Of a stretch of DNA of 64,000 bases, positions 1-12,500 are shown piece after piece. The notes under the pieces are model-generated. The model ran no database searches, was not told where the DNA came from, and saw only the letters and a program-made list of their open reading frames with translations. Numbering within the stretch: the first letter of the stretch is position 1; each line of letters starts with the position of its first letter. This DNA comes from Ctenopharyngodon idella (taxonomy: Eukaryota > Chordata > Actinopteri > Cypriniformes > Xenocyprididae): assembly GCF_019924925.1 (NCBI RefSeq), contig NC_067231.1:3813501-3877500 (forward strand). The letters run 5' to 3'. The position numbers were made by a program, and so were the translations under genes.

Positions 1-2143
1 ATGCAGGAGATCAATGTGACAGTGTTTGTAGAGAACAGAGGAGAAAACTCATACAACACTCTCTTCACCCTCAAATACCCCTTTGGACTTTCCTACAGGA
101 GATTCACATCTAAACAGGTGACACCAGGATGATTTTATTAAAGAGACTCACAATTTGTCCACGAATCAAGTACAGTTTTTCTGAAAGGCAGTTTTTTAAG
201 CAACTGGAATGTTTATTGCCATTGAATTTGCTATGAGTTTATTATTGAATGAATATTTACACATGATTTTCTGTATGAGCAGGGCAGAGTGGAGTGTGAA
301 TCTCTGGACAGTGAGCAAAGAGGTTCATTTGGAGAAACCACCTGCCACATCAGTAAACCCATCCTCAAGGGCAACGCTCAGGTGAGCTCACTTTTTCAAC
401 TGTGTTTTTCTGTTCAAGCACTCATCGTTTCCTCTGTGTCCACTTCTAGGATGTGTTTTATATTACATACAGCATCGATAAAGAAAGCACCTTTGATCAA
501 AGTGTGGCATTCACCGCTCAGATCAACAGGTATTATATATTTTCTGTGAGCTGTTTGAGTGCACTCAGTGTACAAATACATCGCTTAACTATGACTGATA
601 ACTGAAAATGCTACTGCTAACCAAAACCTTCCATCACTTACAGTGGGAATGACCAACACTCTCAAACCAGTCAGTTATTCAGACAGAAATGCATTGGTGT
701 CAAATATGCCATTAACATTGCCTTAATAAGGTTAGTGCTCTTGTTTTTCAACAGTCATTCTCAACTGGTTTTGCTTCAGCACCAAGAATTGACAATAAAC
801 ATTATTTCCACTTGATGTTCAGTGTAAAAATTCTGGGGTTCTAAAGCAAAAATAACCGCAATTCATATATAAATTGCAGTTGGTTTTGCTTTAAAAGAAT
901 CATTAAGATTTTGTAATGTTTTCGAAAGAAGTCTCTTCTGCTCAAGGCTGCATTTATTTAATCAAAAATACAGTAAAACAGTAATATGTAAGCAATAAGG
1001 TACGAGAGGCTGTGCTGTATCGTGAATAAGTCACGGCTGAAGGCCGTTGTTAGCAACCACTTCAGCCGTGACTTATTCAAGATACAGCACTACTAGCCTC
1101 GAGTACCTTATTGCTTTTATAAAATGGTTACCACACAATACAAATATTCAAGCCAGAAATATGTATCAATGCAACTTTCATGAAGTAAACTTTTTCTAAA
1201 AGTCTTCCTTCCGCCGGAAAAATTTGTCCCTGACTGTGAACAGCAATAGTTCAAAAGTTATCACGCCATTAGATGGCGGCAAAGAATGTCTTTATGAGTG
1301 TGTCAGTCAGTAGCGAAGACTTTTATTTTGAAAAGACTGAATTGTTGTGAACACGGAACAAGACGCAACTGACAAATGCTTTGACTAGCGCTGTCAGTCA
1401 CGGGAAAACCCCTTAACTGTTAAAAGGACAAGATAATACATCAGACATTTAAACAGATTTTTTTATTATGAACATAGGACTGACCTGAAGGAAAATGCTA
1501 AATCTAAATGCAGGTAATAAAGTTGCTCAGTCGATCTCTTTCTCACAACACTCTTCTACATAATACAGTAAGCTTCAATGAACAATATCAATTGAGAACA
1601 TACGTTGCTAAGAGTGGTTGCTAAGGGTGTTGTGTAGTGATACACAGAACCGTTGGGTGAAGCGGTCATAGACGTGTTCTATCGTGAATAAAACACAGCT
1701 ATTGACCAATCAGAATCAAGGACAGGAACTAACCATTTTATAATGTGAAATATTACAATTTAATAAAAAAAAAAAACATTCCACAGAGTCGTTTACACTG
1801 CGCTCTCTCATCTCATATCTTGTAAGATATGAAATCATGCTTTGTATTTTGAACTTCATGAGTATTGTGTCTTGTGTTGCATGTAAATTGTTAGTGGATG
1901 CATTTACTAGGATCACATTGTGTGGGGATAATTGTTGTTTAACACAATCAAGTCAGTGATTTGTAACATTCTTCAATTTGGATGAGATTAATAAGTAATT
2001 GTTTAAATAGTCGGTGGAGGGATTAGAGCATTCAACTAAGGACGGCCTGTGAGCCGAAACATCTGTTTTGTTCCCCTGTGAATAATGTAAAGAAATATGA
2101 AATAAAGAGCCTAAAGATTTTTGAGTGGAGATCACAGCTGTAT

Positions 2144-2180
<37 letters not shown>

Positions 2181-3098
2181 CTATTGATGCAAAGCTGAAT
2201 TTTCAGCATCATTACTCTAGTCTTCAGTGTCACATGATCCTTCAGAAATCATTCTAATATGCTGATTTGCTGTTCAAGAAACACTTATTTTTATTGTCAG
2301 TGTTGAAAACAGTTGTGCTCCTTCATGTTTGAACTATTTGAAATGAGAAGTGAAAGCAGTGCAAGTCAGCAACTTCACTTAAAAGCCAGATGTCATTGTG
2401 TTGATGAGTAAACGGTTCAAACAGATCAATCTCATCAGACAACTTGAGGAATTAATGGTTGTCCCACAGTAAAGAAATCCAAAATGTCTGATACATTTTT
2501 CTCTTTATTTTAAATAAGACATGAAGATTCAAGCCTCAATATTAATTTTACTGCGCAGAAAAATGATCTTGATAGACCAGTCAAACAGATCCTAAAGGTA
2601 CTGGAATGAAATTCACACACTTCAATGAACATAAACATTAATTAAACATTATCAGATCGAAACCTGAATTTCAGTGTCTTTTCATTGCAAAAATGGTATT
2701 TTAATGTCCTTCTCTCTTTCAGGTTGAAAATGACTTTAGAGAATTAACATTCAAAGTTTCCATCAGAGTACCAGTGATTCTGGGAGATAAATTCATCTGG
2801 ACTGACAAAAACCTACAGGTAAGTATATATGAATCCGTTAGGAAAAGACCATCTACTGTAGATCACATTTGTCAAATTAAACAACCAAACACTAGAGTTT
2901 GTGCTTTTTAGATCCCAGACTGTGTGAAACAGAGGGATGAGCGGCCGTTTGTAACAGATTTTGTGGAAGTAATTAAAAAAGATCATGTGGTGGTGAGTGT
3001 TTGAGTTTCATTCCCTGATATAACCAAAACAAATCCATAAAATATCATGTTTCAACTTCTTTGTGCATTGACCACATTGCTCTGTCTGTGTGTCTGTG

Positions 3099-3166
<68 letters not shown>

Positions 3167-3312
3167 AGAACTGCTCTGTGGCGGTGTGTGCCGTGTTCAG
3201 CTGTGACATCACTCTCATAAAGAATGAAAGGAAACTCTATTATATATCTGGCAACGTGAGCTCTGGATGGATAGAGCAGGTATCTGACTTTTAAAGCAAA
3301 TTCATATCACAG

Positions 3313-3358
<46 letters not shown>

Positions 3359-3389
3359 ATATATGATATATATATATATATGATATATA

Positions 3390-3434
<45 letters not shown>

Positions 3435-4457
3435 TAATTGTTTGATCATTTCTTATTGTCATGATCTGTGTCTCTTTTAGACTGGACTCAGAGCTGCTGT
3501 GTTTGAGTTGGTCAGTTCAGCGTCTCTGGAATATGACGAGAGCAAATATATTTTCTTTTCCTCTGATTCTCAATACACTGAACCATCTCTCCAGGTAATG
3601 CATTTTCTTCACAAATTAACCAAAAATAAAATTTTAATAAAATAAAAAAATAATATAAAAGATTTAAATAAAATTTTATAAAATTTAAACCGAAAACACT
3701 TATTTCACAAGTTCGCCTGGCCATTCAGTCTGAATGCTTAATGGTAAAACAAACTTGGCTTGCTGTCCTCGAAGTCGGCTCGAACCTGAGGCTCGGCTCG
3801 AGCTCCGAGTTAAACCCCCCTATAACAGTAATGCGCAGAGGGAGAATAAGAGAAATAGAGGAGGAGATGGGTAGGAGGGGGGATGCTGGAAGAATATTGT
3901 CACTGGGATGACTCGTAATGATGATTGACAGGACTGAATGTTTAGGCTCCTCGCCAACCTACATTTGGAACTACATTAAAAATAAAGTTTTAACCTGTAT
4001 TGTTATGCACTGTAAATTTACATATACTAGATCTTACATTTTTCAACCCATGCATATCTAGAAAAATCCTTGCATGTTTCAGGTGTTAATGATATTATGC
4101 TTATATGTGAAGGTGGATTGTCAGAGGTTATATTGTATTCATGTGTGTGTATGTAGATTAACACTCAAGTGGAGGTGTATGAGGAGGCGAACCTGACCAA
4201 TGTGATCACTGGAGGGGTGAGTGGAGGGGTGATAGGAGGACTGCTGCTACTGGCTCTCATCACAGCACCCCTCTATAAGGTGTGTATGTTCAACTTTGAA
4301 CCTTCCATTTTCAGCTGTCTAACTTCAATGTTATAATGCATATGCCTTAATTATCATTTCCTTTCAGGCTGGATTCTTTAAAAGCCAATACAAGCAGTTG
4401 CTAGAAAACGCAGAAGAAATTGCTGAAGATGAGCCAATCAATGCAATGTTAGGTTAA
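1..4457 (+). CDS. Integrin alpha chain, leukocyte (ITGAM/ITGAX/ITGAL-like), 3' part of gene
   Basis: Alpha subunit of a heterodimeric cell-adhesion receptor; this part is the membrane-proximal stalk, the single transmembrane segment and the short cytoplasmic tail. Exons by splice sites and phase: 1-117 (open at the left edge), 283-381, 450-529, 644-730, 2519-2597, 2723-2818, 2912-2992, 3169-3279, 3481-3594, 4157-4279, 4368-4457. Together they give 358 residues and a TAA stop. The calf region has a NCSVAVC motif, matching the NCSIAVC stretch of human alpha-M. A hydrophobic segment (GGLLLLALITAPLYK) is followed by KAGFFKSQYKQLLENAEE, the juxtamembrane signature of the alpha-M/alpha-X group. The arginine of the usual GFFKR is serine here. 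The ATG at position 1 is internal, not a start. The exact paralogue (M, X, D or L) cannot be decided from the stalk. The family assignment is confident. Confidence 0.9.
990..1743. repeat. Long hairpin and adjoining inverted-repeat element in integrin intron
   Basis: 990-1116 is a near-perfect palindrome with arms AAGCAATAAGGTAC / GTACCTTATTGCTT and inner arms around TCACGGCTGAAG. Directly beside it, ATAAAATGGTTA (about 1119) and TAACCATTTTAT (about 1731) face each other. It looks like a MITE or the ends of one element; the family is not known to me. Confidence 0.6.
2167..2345 (+). repeat. Fragment of dispersed repeat family C
   Basis: Shares a long stretch (GCTGAATTTTCAGCATCATT, then the TCTTCAGTGTCACATGATCC region) with copies at 6236-6592, 7085-7458, 46712-47563 and 51655-52033. 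It sits in the integrin intron after a poly-A run. Confidence 0.6.
3106..3166 (+). repeat. (GT)n microsatellite
   Basis: About 28 GT units run directly into the acceptor of the integrin exon at 3169, so the repeat supplies the polypyrimidine-like tract of a real splice site. Confidence 0.9.
3318..3432. repeat. (TA)n microsatellite
   Basis: Long TA run with a few GATATA interruptions, in the intron before the exon at 3481. Confidence 0.9.
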
Positions 4458-4620
4458 CAAAAACAACCAACCACAATAGCGGTATATTAAAGAATCAAAT
4501 ATGGCTTTACATGCAAATGTGTAGAATATAGTATGTGTATGTATGCAAATATTATTGATATACTGCTTGCATGATTATCATAAGCTTTTTTTATTAACAA
4601 ATTCTGTAATGTGTTTATCA

Positions 4621-4626
4621 AATAAA
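4621..4626 (+). promoter_or_regulatory. Polyadenylation signal of the integrin gene
   Basis: An AATAAA hexamer lies 164 bases after the integrin stop codon, at a plausible distance for the 3' end. It is the first such hexamer on this strand after the stop. Confidence 0.5.
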
Positions 4627-5010
4627 AGGGCCTGCTGTACAGTTAAATGCGCTGATGCTTTAAATGAAGAAACAACTACAATCAGTCACTGACAGCTGAA
4701 GTGTGTGCTTCCAAACTGGTCTGTTGAATCACATATAATTTCATTAGAATTAGGGTTAAGGTAAAGTCAGTATAATATTTACCTAATAATAACGAAATCA
4801 ACTGCGAGCGGGTTTCTGCTTAACTGGTTTTGGGGGTGGGGGGTGGGGGGTTCCACTTTTCAGTAGACTTAACAGTTATTGTAACATCAACATCCCAGGA
4901 AGTGTGAGGAGAACTATTTGAAATGAGAAGTGAAGGCAGTGCAAGTCAGCAACTTTATTTATAAGCCAGACGACATGCAGTAAAGACTCTGAGGTTAACC
5001 ATCGCCCGAG

Positions 5011-5290
5011 TTGTGCCAGTGGAGCCTACACCGGGCTCAGGAAAAGAGTCTTCAAAGACCGAGACCTATCAGCCCAAACAAAACTCCTGGTCTACAGAGC
5101 TGTTGTCCTCCCCACCCTGCTGTATGGTGCCGAGTCATGGACCACCTACAGCAGGCACCTGAAAGCCATGGAGCAATACCATCAAAGATCCTTACGAAAG
5201 ATTCTGAGGATCAGCTGAGAGGAAGCTAACATGACCAGCATCACCACTACAATAATGCAGAACCAACTTCGATGGACTGGCTATGTCATC
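5011..5290 (+). mobile_element. LINE reverse-transcriptase C-terminal fragment
   Basis: In the frame starting near 5033 the sequence reads KLLVYRAVVLPTLLYGAESW, then RSLRKILRIS and NQLRWTGYV, a widespread non-LTR reverse-transcriptase C-terminal pattern. It is broken by an internal deletion around 5214. The clade is not resolved. It lies between the integrin and the protease-NIDO gene. Confidence 0.7.
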
Positions 5291-5307
5291 CAATACACGT
5301 CTCTCCA

Positions 5308-5478
5308 ACGCCGATAGCCTAGTGGTTAATGTGGCGACATATGGTGTAAATGCATTCTCGGCGACCCGAGTTCAATTCCCGTCTCGAAGTCCTTTGCTGA
5401 TTCTGCCCAATGCTTTCCTGTCTGCTCTCTACTGTCCTCTCTGAATAAAGGCATAAAAAGCCCATAAAATATAACTTA
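5308..5478 (+). mobile_element. tRNA-derived SINE
   Basis: The head has a pol III box A (TAGCCTAGTGG, 5315-5325) and box B (GTTCAATTC, 5370-5378) at tRNA spacing. An unrelated body and an A-rich tail follow. It is not a tRNA gene: no cloverleaf acceptor stem closes. Confidence 0.7.
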
Positions 5479-6235
5479 AAAAAAAAAGAATAAATAAATT
5501 TCCATTATGAGATCTTCCTTAAGATCTTAATGTTAGAAATCCAAGTCACACCTTTCATTTAAAAAAAAAAAAGAAAAAAGAAAAGAAATAATGCCAGTTA
5601 TAGGCAGTATATCATCACAACCACAATGAAATTGTCTAAAAAGTGTTTTGTATATTTTTTATTGTACATATCCTTTAAAACGTGTTGTAAATGTATTACA
5701 AATTGTATTTAATATTTACACCCAATGAAAGGATATAGACAGAAGATAAAGATAACAATAATTTATTTAAAATAGAAACACTTAATCAGCTGAAATGCTA
5801 TTGATCCTACTGTCCATATGTGAAGTCATACTGTATGCGGAAAGTACTTTTTACTATTTCCTTTGGAAAAAAAGTTAAATCAGAAGGTGTAAAGACATAT
5901 AAAACATCAACAGATTACGCAACTGATTGTGACAAATTATGTTGCTACATCAATATCCAGTAAAATTTTTTTTGTGATTTGTGAAACACAAAATGCACCT
6001 ATATACCTATATACACCTATATAGTAATTTCAACAGTAAAAATATTATTTCCAAATGTATAGAAAAAGAATGCAGGATATGGGGGGGGGGACGGGACTAT
6101 TTAAAAGTCAGTGAATAATTAAAATTATGTAAAATTATTCAAGAAAACAACTAAATATTGCAAGATCAAGACTCTTTACATCAGTGTAATTGACTAAGCA
6201 CAAACCCCACTTATGTTAGCATCACATCGTTGTCT

Positions 6236-6592
6236 ATTTTTGTACACTACAGTTCAAATTTTGGGGTCAATATTATTTTTAACGTTTTTATTTAATCAAA
6301 AATGCAGTAAAAACAGCAGCATTGTTTATTATTACAATTTAAAATAACTGATTTCTTTTGTAATATGTTTTAAAATGTAATTTATTCCTGTGATGCACAG
6401 CTGAATTTTCAGCAGTCATTCTTTGATGAATAGAAAGAAGTAAAGAACAGCATTTTTTTTAATTAGATTTTTTTTTGTAACATTATAACTGTCTTTACTG
6501 TCAGTTTTGATGCATTCTTGCTAAATAAAATTATTTCTTTGAAAAAAAGATTACTGACCCTAAACTTTTGAATTTATCTTTAGTAGTGTATC
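6236..6592. repeat. Dispersed repeat family C copy
   Basis: Begins with CAGTTCAAATTTTGGGGTCA and ends with CCCTAAACTTTTGAATTTAT, inverted versions of each other, and abuts the stop codon of the protease-NIDO gene. The mature 3' untranslated region therefore probably contains transposon sequence. Confidence 0.55.
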
Positions 6593-6593
6593 T

Positions 6594-9500
6594 TTACATA
6601 CAACAAAAGAAAAGTATTGCTATAAGCAAAAGAAAATATAATAGCAAAAACATTTGTGGAAGAGATGTTGCAGAAGATGGAATTTTAGGTTCTGTATTTA
6701 TTGATGAGGAAAGAGGAAGAGGAGGAGGAAGACCCGGACAGGTGTAACTGTTGTCAGAATCATCTCCAGTGGAGGTAAACTGCACAAAACCTGGAGGATC
6801 GCTGCACATGAAGGAGGTGATCCATTCCTGATAGCGGGATACTCTGGTGTAAACACCGGGATATTCAGGTCGAGCACAGCCAATCCCAAAGCTAACGATA
6901 CCAGACTGGACCCATACAGAGCTCTGCCTGCTCACCATCGGACCTCCTGAATCTCCCTGAAAATACAAATCAATGCAATCATTGTAGAAAGAGACATGCT
7001 GTTCAAGAGTTTGGGTAAGTAAGATTAAATAAATTATTTCTATTTCAAATAGATTTGTTCTTTTGAACTTTCAATTCATCAAAGTATCCTTAAAAATGTA
7101 TCATGGTTTCCACAAAAATATTAAGCAGATCAACTTTTATTAACATTGATAATAATAAAATGTTTCTTGCAAATCAGCATATTCATCATGTGACACTGAA
7201 GACTGGAGTAATGCTGAAAATTCAGCTTTGCCATCACAGTAATAAAATACATTTTAAAATATATTCAAATGAAAAAGTTATTTTGAACTGTAATAATATT
7301 TCACAATATTACTGTTTTTACTGCATTTTTAATCAAATAACTGCAGTCTTAGGTAAATGCAGCATAAGACACTTCAAAATCATTCAAATATATGGCAGTC
7401 AGATCTCTGTCTCATTTGTTCTGGTTTTGTACAGACCTGTTAAACTTTTGGAGTAGTATATTTGTTTTTTCCCCCATTTTTTTTTTTAAGGTTTTAACCT
7501 TTAACCTTTTTTTAAAGGTTGTTAAACCTGATTATTACTGGGTATGATGCTTGCAACAACAACAAAAACAAAAATACTCTTAAATTGGAAATCTTCAGAC
7601 TTCACTTGTTAAAGGATTAGTTCTCTTTCAAATGAAAATTACCCCAAGCTTTACTCACCCTCAAGCCATCCTAGCCTAGGTGTATATGACTTTCTTCTTT
7701 CTGATGAACACAACCTGAGAAATATTAATAAATATCCTGACGCATCTGAGCTTTATAATGGCAGTGAACGAGATCAACGAGTATGAGCTGAATAAAGTGC
7801 TTTCACCCACATCCATCCATCATAAACGTACTCCACACGGCTCCAGGGGCTTAATAAAGGCATTCTGTGTGAAGTGAAGCGATGTGTTTGTGTAAAAAAA
7901 TATATCTATATTTAACAAGTTATTAAGTAAAATATCGAGCTTCTGCCAGACAGTTACACTTTTTCCGTAAGTTGAATAGGGAAGGCGTAGGACATTCAGC
8001 GTAAGCTTTTTGAAGAATATGGAATCGCGTTCTGGTGGAAGCACTTGTGATGCGATCATTTGTGCCTATAAAGCATATACATTTTGATTTTTTTCGAAAA
8101 TGACCGATCGTTTCGCTAGATAAGACGCTTATTCCTCGTCTGGTATCGTTTAAAGCCCTTTGAAGCTGCACTGAAACTGTAATTTTGACCTTCAACCATT
8201 TGGAGACCATTGAAGTCCACTATAAGGAGAATAATCCTGGAATGTTTTCATTAAAAACCTTAATTTCTTTTGGACTGAAGAAAGAAGGACATGGACATCT
8301 TGGATGACATGGGGGTGAGTAAATTATCAGGAAATTTTTATTTGAAAGTGAACTATTCCTTTAAATTAAAATTAAATTGTGTACTAAAATAAATAATATA
8401 TTTGCCAAGATGGTTGATTGCGAATAAAAGAGCTCTGTATTCCCTGCTCCAATTGCATTCGTTGATGCGTTCCTCAGCAGTTCATGTTTTGGTAATAATG
8501 CCATTGGTTGACAATCATAGCACACTGCTCAAACATTATAAAACTTACAAAACCAAATGAAACGCTTGGATTGAACACTTTAATTGATTAAACATTTTTA
8601 TGCAAAACCTTTAAATCACTGTTTGTTTGTTCCAATTGGAATTAAGTGCTTCCATCCACATCCATCCATCATAAACATATTACATAAATGTAAATTCAGT
8701 CATACTGTTGGATAATAGTTGTTGCTGAGTGTAAAATGGAGATGCGTGGTAATTTTATAGCCTATAAAAATGTAAGCAAAAAACAACATTTTGGTGTAAC
8801 ATAAATCAATGTGTTTTAGAACAGCAGAAGACACAAATCTTAATTAATTCCCCAACATTACTGAGAAATGTTGCAAACCATCCCTTTGCGCCACCTGGTG
8901 TTGATCTAACGAACGAGTGCCACATGTGACTGGGTCGTATTTGACGCCACGGTCTCTCACCCCTTATTTACACTGCACAGGTCTGCTGCGCGTTACGACT
9001 ACCGGAGCTGATCCGCGGTCACTCTAGTCAATGCTTGTGTTTACACCAGCTGCGCAGCGGCATGTTTCAGAAGCCTGCTCATATTTCACATCACTAGGAG
9101 GCCAGAAATTGACGACAAGAGATTTGAAGTTGAACAACTTGAAATTTCTTTGTCTATCGTCCATAACTGGACTTTTAATTGTATTAACTTCGTCTGTAGG
9201 CTACAGCAAAATGAAGTATGGCATAGCAATAAACACAATTAAACCAGACAAAATATAACAATTTAGCCATTAAAAACACGAAAAATCAAGGGAAACAATG
9301 TCGGACAGGCAAATCTCGTGGTCTCACGAATCCAGCCACTTCGCTTCTGAAATGCGTCTAGTGTGAGTTGACACCGCGTAGAGGACGGAACAAAATCTCG
9401 CCGAAGCCTTAACGTAATAGGTGGTAATAGACATTTTGGTTGACTACCTACTGTAAACTTGGCATAAATATGTGTGCACTGTACAGACACTCTAGATGTG

Positions 9501-12500
9501 CAACGTTTATAAATCAGGCCCCTGGTCTTAGTTTTATCTTTTATTTAAAAAAACAAACAAAATAAAACAGTCAAGATACGGCTGAATCAACCTATTCCCA
9601 TCGTAAGTGCAATCCTTACCACACCCTTGTGGCACGAGGTACTACAGCAACTTACTAGGTGTTGGGAAGGTTACGGCTAGGCCTGAGTTTCAACCTCATA
9701 ACATAGCTCAGGTTGTGGTGTTTTTTATAGGGACCCTTGTCACTACATAGACACAATGTTGAACTAACCGCTGAAATTGTCGTGACACTCTCTCGGATCC
9801 TCAGCACAAACCTTTTATACCCGAATGTCCGGGGGAGTGGCATGCAAATTCCACTCACCAATTCTCATTGGCCTTTCATGAAGTATCAGAGTTTAGGGTT
9901 CCCAAAGTACCCGTAGTGTCACTACATCAACACAACGTCTCGTTCCCTCCATGAGGAATGGAGGTTACAATAGCAACCAAGACGTTTTGGGAGACTAAGT
10001 GACTTTAACAGGGTTTGTGTACCTGACATGAGTCCTTGCCTCCCTCCAGTAGACCAGCACAGATCATGTTGTCTGTTATATTTCCAACTCCATAGAGGCA
10101 GTTGCACTGTCTGTTACCAATTACAGGAACCTCCACTTCCTGTAGAACATTAGGGGACGGGAGGGACACTGTAGGAAAGACATGAGAAGTTATTCACTCT
10201 ACATTGTCACTAACTATCTTGTTTCAAATGGGATTGTGAAAGGTGTTTCTTGTTGAGTTTAATGTAACTAAGTGAAGCAGGAATGAATTCTCACCTTCTT
10301 CATTAATGTTTCCCCATCCAGTGATCCAGCTCTCTGTGCCGCTGTTAAACACACTGCCATCAGCTGCTAGACACACGGGGCTGATGTAATCAGTGAAGGT
10401 GACAGGAGAGCTCAATTTGAGCAGAGCGATATCATTGTCATTTTTAAGATAGTTGTAACTGGGATGTTTGATGACTGTCCTGACATTTCTGTACACTACG
10501 TTAGGGTTGAAGCCTTCCTGGGTCTGTTGCCCCAAAACCACCATTAAAGAAAAGGTGGGATAGCTGAGGAAGATAAAGAAATAGACAGAGAAAGTAGTCA
10601 AGAAGAGTGTTAAATGTGTAAAGCCTGACGCATGAAATAATAATAAGAAAAATCTATTTTTTTTTTCAATAGAACAGTTTATTGAACAATTTAACATGAA
10701 AAGAAAATAAGTATGAATAATCAAGTTAACCTAAGCTGCTTCAGTCCAGTGTTCATCTTGAAATATTAACAATTTAAAAGTTATTCTTGTTTACTTTATA
10801 AAAATCAGTAAAAAATTCAGCAAAAAGACACGTAAACCATGACTTGAAGGTGGACATTTTACAAGGCATGTAGTAGATTGTGTTCTGTGAACAGATTTTT
10901 CGGCAAAGTTTTGATCATGTTGATAATTTAGAAGCCTTAGAAATGTGCACATCACATATGATACCGGGTTAAATCAATTCCTCAATTGAAAAATGTAATC
11001 TACTCAAACCATCTATGAAAGCTGAAGTATTTAGTTGAATGAGTTTACCCCTCAACACAATGGGCAGCAGTCAGCACCCACTCTTTGTTGATGAGAGAAC
11101 CTCCACAGAAGTGATTGCCGTACAGAAGAAGGCTAGCCTGCCACGGCCAGCGTCCAGCTGAAGCGTTCTGACCTCCTACTATCCTGCTGCTGGTGGTAAA
11201 TGTGGTTCTTCCACACACCTGAGCGCTGGGAAGATTATCTGAGGCTGCAAACACAGAAGACACAATGTTGTTTTACCCAAGTATTGCTGCAGATGGCATC
11301 ATGAAACTCATTATCAAATTATCGAGAGAAAAAAAAAAAAAAAAAGGCATGATGAAAAAGTAATCCTTTCAAACCAACATAAAATATTGATAAATATTAT
11401 TAATTCCTATAAGCTCGGTCTGCTGTAGTCAAGACAGCCAAGAAAAATAACACTTTTACATAAGGTTGACATTTAAAAAATTATTAAATGTAAAAATATT
11501 ATTTGTTGTTTTGAAAGTTGCCTCAAAATCTGAAGGGACACGTGCCAGATTGAATGTACATTCTGCTGTAGTTAGGTTATTTGCACAGTGATTATCAACC
11601 AAAAGCAGTGGTATCAATTATTTTACTACGTAACAAGAAACTAAATTGTTGTACCTTGAAGGTTAGTTCTGTCACAAAATCCTGCAAAACACAACAGTGA
11701 CAGATGTTACATACAGTATATCTTACAACTCCGTTACACACACTATTTGAAGAAACAAACAAATGAGACAATATTGAGACAATAATTATAAAATTAGAAA
11801 CTGATGGTACATTTCATTAACACACATATATACCATTTCTTTCTGATGAATTGTCGACACGAAATACCCATCTACCCATGACGTCGACATTGCTTGTGTA
11901 TAGCAGGTTTGTGATGTCAGAAACAGGAATTGAAAAGAAATTAGTAGAGTAAATTGTGTCATAGCCGGACTGTTAATGAAGAAAACAAAGAAAAACTTCA
12001 TTAAATCCAAAAACATTTCACATTACTAAAGATCATATACTATTATACATTTTCCACACTGCTTTACCTCTACAGCATAGGTGGGGGTAATGTAATCATA
12101 ATGCATGAGTGTAAATGACAGGTTTTTTCCAGACACCAAAACCACTTGGAAGGTCGACTCCTGGAAGAGACAGGGATTTACTCATTAATACAAGCAACAT
12201 TGGATATGACAAAGTTCAGTTAAATGAAAATACTATGCAATAAATGTGTGTGCTAATTGAAAGAAAAACTTACTGATTCACTGTTTCCATAATACGGTAC
12301 TTTATCCCATGTAGCAATAAAAACCCACGAGGCAGAGAAGTTCAAGTTGGGAAAATATTGGTTTATGTCTCTTGAAGCCCGATTCAAGAGAGGACCATCT
12401 GATACTTGTCGGGAAGAGATGGTTCCTCCTCCACTATTATAAATGTCTGTCCACAGTGGAGCGATGATGTCTCTAGTTGAGTATGCAGGAAAATAATAGG

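Larger units (their letters stand above)
6594..11244 (-). other. Trypsin-like domain 2 with C-terminal anchor (exons 27-30)
   Basis: All catalytic features of an active trypsin-like S1 protease are present: SSR before IVGG, TAAHC, NDIALL, KDSCQ followed by GDSGGP, with Asp at position 189. The cysteine pair 136/201 is absent on both sides (ESWITGWG and GGPMVSRQ). After the domain comes a Ser/Pro-rich stalk and a hydrophobic segment (FLLLYFLLLIAILFFCC) that ends the protein, fitting a GPI signal or a tail anchor. A propeptide cysteine in QVCGR could tether the prodomain after cleavage. Confidence 0.85.

Noticed and set aside
1..3. ATG at the very first base as a gene start
   Set aside because: The frame continues an integrin stalk domain that must have upstream exons; the ATG is an internal Met.
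3061..3294. Open frame with a long cysteine-valine run
   Set aside because: It is translation of the GT microsatellite running into the integrin exon; the real exon uses only its end.
5308..5400. Possible tRNA gene
   Set aside because: Box A and B are present, but no acceptor stem closes and a SINE body with an A-rich tail follows.
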